Shown here piece by piece: positions 1 to 5,488 of a stretch of DNA of 5,488 bases (position 1 is the first letter of the stretch; each line of letters starts with the position of its first letter). Made by a program: the position numbers and the translations under genes. Under the pieces are notes generated by a model that saw only the letters and a program-made list of their open reading frames with translations, ran no database searches and was not told where the DNA came from. The stretch lies in assembly GCA_034666665.1 (NCBI GenBank), contig JAXDLK010000338.1, positions 1-5,488 of the forward strand, written 5' to 3'. This stretch comes from JAXDLK01 sp034666665 (GTDB lineage Bacteria; Desulfobacterota; Binatia; JACPRU01).

Positions 1-2007
1 CGGCGTGACTGGGCGGCGACCGAGCTGATCGAGGTGGCGGCGGGTGGCTGGCTGGCGATCAGCCCGGGAGCCCTCCGCGACCCGTCGCTGCCGCCGCTCA
101 AGGCGTTCGGCCAGCAGGCCGACTTCCAGGGCGGCGTGCACGGGGCGATCGTCACGCTGGGTGCGCTCGCGGCGCGCGAGCGGAGCGGGCGGGGCCAGCA
201 CGTCGACGTAAACGTCGCCGCCGCGATCGCCTCGAACCTGGAGATGAACTTCGTTCACTGGACCTACGCCGGGCGCGTGGCCTCGCGTCTCGGCAGCCGC
301 TCGATCGGACCGTGGGGGATCATCCAGCTCGCCGACGGAGGCTTCTTCATCGGCTGCGCGGAAGAGGACCAGTGGCAGCGTCTCGTCGACTACCTCGGGC
401 GGCCGGAGTGGACCGAGGGCGAGCTCTTCGCCGATCGTCTGACGCGCGGCCGGAACCTCGACGCGCTGATGCCGCTGCTCGAAGGCGAGCTCGGCCACCT
501 GTCCTGCGCGCATGAGTACGTCGAGCTGCAGGAGCGGCGCGTGCCGTGCGCGCCGGTCTTCGACATGGCGATGCTGCTCGCCTCGGATCATCTCGCCGCG
601 CGCGGGTTCTTCGTCGACATCGACCATCCCGACGCCGGGCGGCTCCGCTACCCCGGCGCACCCTACAAGTTCTCGCGAACGCCGTGGCGGGTCGTCCGGC
701 CGGCCCCGCGCCTCGGCGAGCACCAGCTCGAGGTGTCGGCCGAGTGGCACGCGCGGCCGGCCGAGCCTCCACATCCGGCGATGCCGGCCGGTGCTGCTGC
801 TCTCCCGCTCGCCGGCGTTCGTGTCGCGGACTTCTGCTGGGTGTGGGCCGGGCCCACCTGCACGTTGCAGCTCGCGCTTCTCGGCGCCGACGTGATCCGC
901 ATCGAACGGCCGGGGAAACCGGACATCACGCGCTCGATCCCGCCGTTCGCCGACGACCGTCCCGGTCCGGACCGCGCCGGCTACTTCAACCAGTACAACC
1001 AGCAGAAGCGCAGCATCGGCCTCGACCTCAAGCACCCGGAGGGCCTGAGGCTCGCCAAGGAGCTGGTGGCGGCCTCCGACGTCGTCACCGAGAACTTCGC
1101 GAGCGGGGTCATGGACCGGCTCGGCCTCGGGTACGAAGTGCTCCGGCGCGTCCGCGAAGACGTGGTCATGGTGTCGTTCTCCGGGTACGGCGCGACCGGC
1201 CCGAAGAAGCACTACATCGCCTACGGTCCGGTGCAGGTGCCGATGATCGGCCTGTCTTCCCTCTCGGGATACCCCGGTGGAGGACCGAGCGAGGTGGGAA
1301 TCTCCTTGGGCGATCCGAACGCGGGCCTGCACGCGGCGCTCGCGGTGCTGGCGGCGCTGCACCACCGTCGCCGCACGGGCGAGGGACAGTACGTCGACAT
1401 GTCGCAGTGGGAGGCGGCGGTCGGGCTCGCGGCGGAAGGACTGATGGACCACGTGATGAACGGCACGCAGCCGCCGCGGCACGGAAGCCGCGATCTCCTC
1501 GAGGCGCCGCAGGGTGTCTTCCGCTGCGCGGGCGACGACGAGTGGGTGGCGATCGCGTGCTGGAGCGATGCGCAGTGGCAGGCGCTCGCGAGGTCGATCG
1601 GCCGCGCCGACCTCGCAGGCGACGAGCGCTTGCGATCGGCATCCGGCCGCAAGCAGAACGAGGACGAGATCGAGGCGGCGATCGGCGCATGGGCGGCAGG
1701 GAAGACGCCCGACGAGGTGGTGGAGGTCCTGCAGGGGGCGGGAGTGCCGAGCTACCGCCCGCTCACGAACCGCGGCGTCGCCGAAGACGAGCAGCTGAAT
1801 TCGTGGGGTCTCTTCACCGACCTCGAGCGCGCGGAATCCGGCGTCCGCCGGCACGTGGGAGCGCCGTGGCGGTTCGGCGAGAGCGCCGTCGGCGTCACGC
1901 GCCCCGCGCCGCTCCTCTACGCCGACACCGATCGCGTGCTCGTGGACGTGCTCGGCTACGACGCCGCCGAGATCGCGCGCCTGAGAGCGCTCGGAGCGAT
2001 CGCATGA
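1..2007 (+). CDS. Tandem (two-domain) CaiB/BaiF type III CoA-transferase, 5' end off the window
   Basis: This is the 3' part of a fused class III (CaiB/BaiF, formyl-CoA transferase type) CoA-transferase. Such cytoplasmic enzymes move CoA between carboxylic acids through an aspartyl-CoA thioester. The frame is open from base 1, so the start lies upstream; 668 residues are visible, numbered here from base 1. Residues 1-250 are the rear of a first domain, with the catalytic-Asp loop ADFQGGVH (Asp41), RSGRGQHVDV (61-70) and a closing GAPYKFSRTP (219-228). A proline/alanine-rich linker (about 250-268) leads to a full second domain: LAGVRVADF (from 270), NQQKRSIGLDL (from 333), TENF (from 363), LGDPNAGLH with Asp438, RTGEGQYVD (458-466) and GAPWRF (620-625). 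The two Asp are 397 residues apart, about one family length, as expected for a head-to-tail fusion. The substrate cannot be read from sequence. Two-part relatives such as BbsEF and SmtAB are known as separate subunits. The downstream gene overlaps by ATGA. Confidence 0.93.
   Translation, partial: RRDWAATELIEVAAGGWLAISPGALRDPSLPPLKAFGQQADFQGGVHGAIVTLGALAARERSGRGQHVDVNVAAAIASNLEMNFVHWTYAGRVASRLGSRSIGPWGIIQLADGGFFIGCAEEDQWQRLVDYLGRPEWTEGELFADRLTRGRNLDALMPLLEGELGHLSCAHEYVELQERRVPCAPVFDMAMLLASDHLAARGFFVDIDHPDAGRLRYPGAPYKFSRTPWRVVRPAPRLGEHQLEVSAEWHARPAEPPHPAMPAGAAALPLAGVRVADFCWVWAGPTCTLQLALLGADVIRIERPGKPDITRSIPPFADDRPGPDRAGYFNQYNQQKRSIGLDLKHPEGLRLAKELVAASDVVTENFASGVMDRLGLGYEVLRRVREDVVMVSFSGYGATGPKKHYIAYGPVQVPMIGLSSLSGYPGGGPSEVGISLGDPNAGLHAALAVLAALHHRRRTGEGQYVDMSQWEAAVGLAAEGLMDHVMNGTQPPRHGSRDLLEAPQGVFRCAGDDEWVAIACWSDAQWQALARSIGRADLAGDERLRSASGRKQNEDEIEAAIGAWAAGKTPDEVVEVLQGAGVPSYRPLTNRGVAEDEQLNSWGLFTDLERAESGVRRHVGAPWRFGESAVGVTRPAPLLYADTDRVLVDVLGYDAAEIARLRALGAIA
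1993..1996 (+). promoter_or_regulatory. Probable Shine-Dalgarno (GGAG) for the membrane protein gene
   Basis: GGAG sits inside the last codons of the CoA-transferase gene, seven bases before the ATG at 2004. It favours 2004 as the start over the in-frame GTG at 2028 or ATG at 2061, which have weaker or badly spaced purine runs. Together with the ATGA overlap it suggests translational coupling. The motif is short and expected fairly often in GC-rich DNA, so confidence is moderate. Confidence 0.45.
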
Positions 2008-3437
2008 TCCGAGCGACGCCGGGATCGGTGGAGACCGAGCCGAGGCGCGACCGTGCCGCGATGACCGCCGTCGTGCTGCTCGCGAGCCTGGTGGCGATCG
2101 CGAGCGCGCGCGACTACGCGGGTGGCTGGAACGACGGCAGCCGGCTGGCGACGGTGGAGAGCCTGGTCGACCGCGGCACGTTGTCGATCGGCGACTCGAT
2201 CTTCGTGCGTCCGAGCCCGCGCTCGAGCCCGTATCCGGCGACCGAGCCGGACCTGGTGGCCCGCGGGACCCAGGACAAGATCCGCATCGGCGAACGATTC
2301 TATTCGGACAAGCCTCCGCTCCCCGCGATTCTGATGGCAGGCAGCTATCTGATGTTGCGGTCGCTGATCGGCCTCGACGCGGAGTCTCAGCCGCGCCGGT
2401 TCTGCTGGTGGATGACGGTCACCTCCTCCGGTGTCGCCTACGTCGTCGCCGCGGTCTCGATCTTCACGATCGCTGGTGCGGTCGGCCTCGCCACCTGGCC
2501 GCGCTCGGCCCTGACCGCGAGCTTCGCGCTGGCGACGATGGCGCTTCCGTACTCGCGCCACGTGAACGGCCACATCCTGCTGCTCGCGGTCGCCGGGCTC
2601 CTCTTCGTGTGCGTCGCCCGCTTCGGCAGGCGGTCGACACGATCCGCCCACGCGCTGGCGATCGGTACCTTGGCGGGTCTCGGCTTCGCGATCGACGTCG
2701 GCGCCGGATCGATGCTCCTGCTGTCGGCAATCGCTTGGACGGGAATTCGCTGCCGGCGCCTGAGCGCCGTCGGCGTCATGCTCGCAGGCGCGGCTCCCTG
2801 GGTGCTCGCCCACCAGGCGATCAATTACTCGATCGCCGGCACCATGCTTCCGGCGAATGCGGTGGCCGAGAACCTCGCCTGGCCGGGGTCGCCGTTCACG
2901 CCGGGCAACATGACCGGAACGCTCCGACACACGCCGGCGCACTTCGTCGAGTACGCGGCGAGCCTGCTCCTCGGCAAGCGCGGCTTCCTCGGTCACGATC
3001 TGCCGCTGTTGCTCGCGGTCGCAGGAGGCGTGGTGCTCGTGCGGCACCGCGCGGCCGAGCTGCCGGAGATCGTCTTCGCGGCGGCATGGTCGACCTCGAC
3101 GTGGCTGCTCTACGCCGCCAGCTCTACGAACTCTTCGGGAGCGTGCGCCTCGGTTCGCTGGTTCGTGCCGCTCCTCGTGCCCGGCTACTACGTGATCGCG
3201 CTCGTCCTGCGCGATCATCCCCGCACGCTCGCCGACCTTGCGCTGCTGAGCGGGTGGGGGAGCGTCATCGCCCTGCTCGCCTGGCGAGTCGGACCGTGGA
3301 CGCGACACCTGGTCCCGCTCTACTGGCCGGTGGTGGCCGCCGCGGCGGTCTCGTGGACGGCCCTCGCGCGATGGCGCCGGAGCTCCCGGAGCGCTCACGA
3401 GGTGCCGCTCGCCGAGCGCGCGGCGATCTCCTCGTAG
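2004..3437 (+). CDS. Polytopic membrane protein, GT39-like (GT-C fold) glycosyltransferase candidate
   Basis: A 477-residue integral membrane protein. A first hydrophobic helix (about 20-36) is followed by a polar, probably extracytoplasmic loop with NDGSRLATVESLVDRGTL (43-60) and FYSDKPPLP (99-107). Further hydrophobic segments lie near 107-120, 136-160, 166-182, 189-206, 218-245, 255-272, 332-347, 356-372, 386-403, 411-427 and 440-456. An early N(D/E)xxR...LVxxGT stretch, a (Y)SDKxP motif and a late aromatic VRWFVPLLVP segment (384-393) recall bacterial GT39/PMT-like proteins, which transfer sugars from polyprenyl-phosphate carriers on the outer face of the membrane. Asp44 is a candidate for the acidic first-loop residue used in catalysis; this is inference. 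The ATG at 2004 is chosen because it overlaps the upstream stop (ATGA) and has GGAG seven bases before it; an ATG at 2061, just before the first helix, is the alternative. The last 14 codons overlap the opposing GT4 gene. Donor and acceptor are unknown, and it could instead be an uncharacterised membrane protein of the same fold. Confidence 0.68.
   Translation: MIRATPGSVETEPRRDRAAMTAVVLLASLVAIASARDYAGGWNDGSRLATVESLVDRGTLSIGDSIFVRPSPRSSPYPATEPDLVARGTQDKIRIGERFYSDKPPLPAILMAGSYLMLRSLIGLDAESQPRRFCWWMTVTSSGVAYVVAAVSIFTIAGAVGLATWPRSALTASFALATMALPYSRHVNGHILLLAVAGLLFVCVARFGRRSTRSAHALAIGTLAGLGFAIDVGAGSMLLLSAIAWTGIRCRRLSAVGVMLAGAAPWVLAHQAINYSIAGTMLPANAVAENLAWPGSPFTPGNMTGTLRHTPAHFVEYAASLLLGKRGFLGHDLPLLLAVAGGVVLVRHRAAELPEIVFAAAWSTSTWLLYAASSTNSSGACASVRWFVPLLVPGYYVIALVLRDHPRTLADLALLSGWGSVIALLAWRVGPWTRHLVPLYWPVVAAAAVSWTALARWRRSSRSAHEVPLAERAAISS
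3395..3437. other. Convergent overlap of two coding 3' ends (43 bp)
   Basis: The + strand membrane-protein gene ends with TAG at 3435-3437, while the - strand GT4 gene ends with TGA read from 3397 to 3395. The shared 43 bp encode the short polar tail of each protein: residues 464-477 of the membrane protein, after its last helix, and the last residues of the GT4 after its Rossmann domain. No intergenic terminator can fit here, so transcripts probably run into the opposing gene. Confidence 0.85.
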
Positions 3438-4564
3438 AGCTGCTCGATCACCGGGATCGATCCGTCGATCGTCAGCCGCTCGCGGTTCGCGGCGAACCAC
3501 GCCTCCGTCCGCCGCACGAGATCGGGGCCGCTCTCGACCGCGCGGGTGATCGCTTCGGCGAGCGCTCGCGGATCCGCGGCGGGCACGACGAAGCCGTTCA
3601 CGCCCTCCTCGACGAGCTCGCTGGCCGCGCTGTCCGGGGCGGCGGCGACGATCGACGGCGTCCCCCGCGCCGCGGCCTCGGCGACCACCAGTCCGTAGCC
3701 TTCGCGCAGCGAGGGCAGCACGAGGCAGCTCGCGCGGCGGAGAGCGAGATCGATCTCGCTCCATGGCCGGAAGCCGGGACAGCGCACGATGCCGTCGAGC
3801 CCGTGGCGGGTGACCTCGAGGAGCGTCGCCGTCCGCTCGGGTCCGTCGCCGAAGAGGATGGCGCGAAGATCGGGGACCCGCCCGCGGGCGAGAGCGACGG
3901 CGGCGGGGATCGATGCGGTCTGCTTCTCGGGGATGTGCCGCCCGGCGAACACCACGAGCGGCTCGCGCGGCTCGGCGGCACCCTCCGGCGGAACCTCGTC
4001 GAGCATGCCGGTCAGCCGCCGGAGGCTGCCCGCGTAGCCGAGGCTCCGCAGCCGGTCCTCGTACAGCCGCGAGAAGACGAACGCGCGCTTCGTCGCACGC
4101 ACCGCGAGACGCTGGACGAGATCCCCTACCGGTCCCGCGGCGCCGAGGTAGCGGCGCCAGTACTCTCGCGACCAGATCTCGATCCAGTCGGCGACGACGG
4201 CGGGACCGCCGGCGCGTTCCGCCACGCCGGCGGCGAGCAGCGGGAAGTACGGGAAGGCGCAGGTGTGAACGACGTCGTACCGCCGGCGAGCGCCCGCGAG
4301 GTGGGCGAGCACGCCGGCGCCGAAGGCCAGCGGCCCGAGCTTTCCGCGACGTCCCGCGCGCGTGTAGAGACCGCCGCCGGAGCCGACCGTGACGAGCTCG
4401 ACGCCGGGCGGGACGTCCGGCGTGGCGCCGCTCGGCCACTGCGGGCGGGTGACGTAGGTCACCCGGTGGCGCGCGGCGAGACGGCGCGCGACGCCGCGGT
4501 ACCAGCGCTCCGCACCGCCGACCGTGCTCGGGTACAGGCAGTCGTAGACGATCGCGACGCGCAA
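3395..4564 (-). CDS. GT4-family (GT-B fold) glycosyltransferase
   Basis: A 389-residue retaining glycosyltransferase that would add a sugar from a nucleotide-sugar donor to a lipid-linked or polysaccharide acceptor at the cytoplasmic face of the membrane. The N-terminal Rossmann half opens with RVAIVYD and has the acceptor-side GGAERW motif (16-21), VVHTCAFPYFPLL (98-110) and DWIEIW (126-131). The C-terminal donor half (Glycos_transf_1 type) starts near 202 with VVFAGRHIPEKQ, in which Arg209 and Lys214 are the expected phosphate contacts. It continues with FGDGPER (238-244) and the EX7E motif REGYGLVVAE (Glu288 and Glu296), then EEGVNGFVVP (319-328). Length is normal for the family and no transmembrane helix is seen. 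The start is a TTG: the in-frame stop of the upstream gene lies only two codons before it, and the conserved N-terminus begins at once, so no other start fits. No clear Shine-Dalgarno is visible, suggesting coupling to the upstream GT2 gene six bases away. The specific sugar is not predictable. Confidence 0.93.
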   Translation of the reverse strand: MRVAIVYDCLYPSTVGGAERWYRGVARRLAARHRVTYVTRPQWPSGATPDVPPGVELVTVGSGGGLYTRAGRRGKLGPLAFGAGVLAHLAGARRRYDVVHTCAFPYFPLLAAGVAERAGGPAVVADWIEIWSREYWRRYLGAAGPVGDLVQRLAVRATKRAFVFSRLYEDRLRSLGYAGSLRRLTGMLDEVPPEGAAEPREPLVVFAGRHIPEKQTASIPAAVALARGRVPDLRAILFGDGPERTATLLEVTRHGLDGIVRCPGFRPWSEIDLALRRASCLVLPSLREGYGLVVAEAAARGTPSIVAAAPDSAASELVEEGVNGFVVPAADPRALAEAITRAVESGPDLVRRTEAWFAANRERLTIDGSIPVIEQLYEEIAARSASGTS

Positions 4565-4570
4565 GGGGTG

Positions 4571-5488
4571 TCAGGCGCGGCGCGTGAGCTCGCTCAGGCT
4601 GAGGAAGAACGAGGAGAAGATCACCTGCGCGCCGACGATCATCAGCGTCGAAGCCTGGATCGCCGGGCGCACGGCGTCGAGGGCGGCCATCCCGCTCCAC
4701 AACCACCCGGCGAGGATGCCGAGGTCGATCGCGAAACCGGCGGAGAAGAGCACCCCGCCGGCGAGGAGGCCGCGCTCGAGGGTGAAGGTCCGGGCGAGCA
4801 CCGCGAGCGTCCTGTCCGGGGCGTACAGGCGCGCCGCGTGCGAGTAGACCTTCGCGTAGACGCCGGTCGAGGCGATCTGGAAGCCGAGGATGGTGAGCAG
4901 GCTGCCGAGCACCATGTAATGAACGTCGAACGTGAGGCCGGCGAACCGGCGCGGGCCGCCGCCGAGCATCACCAGCGGTACGAGGCCGAGCAGCATGCAG
5001 ACCGCGCCGGGAATGAGAAAGAGGATCGTCGGCGAGAACAGCAGCATGAAGCGCAGATGCCGCCAGCCGTCGCGGAGCGGGCGGAGATGGGGCCGGCGGT
5101 CGCGGCCGTCGGGACGGAGGGTCACCGGCACCTCGGCGATGCTCATGCCGGCGAGCACCGCCTTGACGACCATCTCCGACGCCAGCTCCATGCCGGGGCT
5201 CGCGAGCTCCATGCGCCGAAACGCGTCGCGCGTGAAGCCGCGGATGCCGCAGTGGGCATCGGTGACGCCGCGGCCGAAGAGCAACCGGAGCGTCGCCGAC
5301 AGCACCGGGTTGCCGATCCGCCGGTGGTGCCACGGCATCGCACCCGGCTCGATCGCCCCGAGCCAGCGGGATCCCATCACCAGATCGCTGCCGCCGCGGA
5401 GCGCCTCGATGAACGGCTCGAGCCGCTCGAGGTCGTAGGAGTCATCCGCGTCCGCCATGATGACGAAGCGCCCGCGCGCCTCCTCGGC
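4571..5488 (-). CDS. GT2-family glycosyltransferase with C-terminal membrane domain (DPM1/dolichol-P-glucose synthase-like), 5' end off the window
   Basis: The C-terminal 305 residues of an inverting GT2 enzyme. The frame stays open to the right edge and reads AEEARGRFVIMADADDSYD across it, so the ATG at 5456-5458 is internal and the start is off the window. Numbering from that internal Met, the DXD metal and nucleotide-sugar motif is DAD (3-5). It is followed by DLVMGSRW (25-32), PWHHRRIGNPVLS (42-54), TDAHCGIRGFTRDAF (66-80), ELASEM (91-96) and EVPVTLRPDGRDR (109-121), the usual series of polyprenyl-phosphate sugar synthases. The tail has four predicted membrane helices, near 138-167, 178-198, 231-255 and 267-289, which anchor the enzyme. 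The likely role is transfer of a hexose from UDP- or GDP-sugar to a polyprenyl phosphate, or to another membrane lipid. It is the upstream partner of the GT4 gene, separated by six bases. Family is confident; donor and acceptor are inference. Confidence 0.92.
   Translation of the reverse strand, partial: AEEARGRFVIMADADDSYDLERLEPFIEALRGGSDLVMGSRWLGAIEPGAMPWHHRRIGNPVLSATLRLLFGRGVTDAHCGIRGFTRDAFRRMELASPGMELASEMVVKAVLAGMSIAEVPVTLRPDGRDRRPHLRPLRDGWRHLRFMLLFSPTILFLIPGAVCMLLGLVPLVMLGGGPRRFAGLTFDVHYMVLGSLLTILGFQIASTGVYAKVYSHAARLYAPDRTLAVLARTFTLERGLLAGGVLFSAGFAIDLGILAGWLWSGMAALDAVRPAIQASTLMIVGAQVIFSSFFLSLSELTRRA

Noticed and set aside
34..36. GTG as the start of the CoA-transferase.
   Set aside because: The frame is open to base 1 and the residues before and after it run on smoothly, and a domain starting here would lack the first half of the CaiB fold. 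The real start is off the window.
546..2003. The in-frame upstream extension of the membrane-protein frame.
   Set aside because: The extension is Arg/Ala-rich low-information sequence lying in an alternate frame of the CoA-transferase. The ATGA overlap with GGAG at 1993 gives a better start at 2004.
3455..3470. Hairpin GATCGA-TCCG-TCGATC just past the + strand stop, as a possible terminator.
   Set aside because: The stem is only six weak pairs, there is no T-run after it, and it lies inside the GT4 coding sequence. Such palindromes built on GATC/TCGA are common in this DNA.
1956..5333. A very long open frame on the - strand (about 1125 codons) running antisense to the membrane-protein gene and through both glycosyltransferase genes.
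   Set aside because: Its translation is dominated by Arg, Ala, Pro and Gly with no domain motif. Long stop-free antisense and alternate frames are expected in GC-rich coding DNA, and the genes it shadows have clear family motifs.
5456..5458. ATG as the start of the GT2 gene.
   Set aside because: It falls within the RFVIMADADD stretch, where the preceding hydrophobic strand is part of the fold, and the N-terminal nucleotide-binding region would be missing. It is an internal methionine.

Overview
This 5.5 kb window is dense, visibly GC-rich bacterial DNA with strong G/C preference at third codon positions. It has no RNA gene, mobile element, CRISPR array or long repeat that I can see. The gene types (a tandem CaiB/BaiF CoA-transferase, a polytopic GT39-like membrane protein, a GT2 and a GT4 glycosyltransferase) fit a high-GC soil or sediment bacterium, for example deltaproteobacterial/Myxococcota-like, Binatota-like or Rokubacteria-like. 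The sequence alone does not fix the phylum.

Layout: two gene pairs face each other. On the + strand, bases 1-2007 carry the 3' part of a gene for a double-domain type III CoA-transferase whose start lies left of the window. It is joined by an ATGA stop/start overlap to a 477-residue polytopic membrane protein at 2004-3437, resembling GT39-type (GT-C fold) glycosyltransferases. On the - strand, reading from the right edge, comes a GT2 glycosyltransferase with a four-helix membrane tail (4571-5488, N-terminus off the window). Six bases later comes a GT4 glycosyltransferase (3395-4564). The two pairs converge and their coding ends overlap by 43 bp, so there is no intergenic terminator between them. 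Apart from the 6 bp gap at 4565-4570, the whole window is coding.

How the genes may work together: the minus-strand pair looks like part of a glycan or polyprenyl-linked sugar assembly cluster, with the membrane-anchored GT2 probably loading a sugar on a lipid carrier and the GT4 extending a glycan. The GT39-like protein on the opposite strand would fit as a user of lipid-linked sugars. The CoA-transferase belongs to acyl-CoA metabolism, and its tight coupling to a glycosyltransferase-like membrane gene is the least expected link here. Nothing in the window amounts to a clearly new system. The points worth a second look are the fused CoA-transferase with both catalytic aspartates retained, its coupling to the membrane gene, and the overlapping convergent ends.
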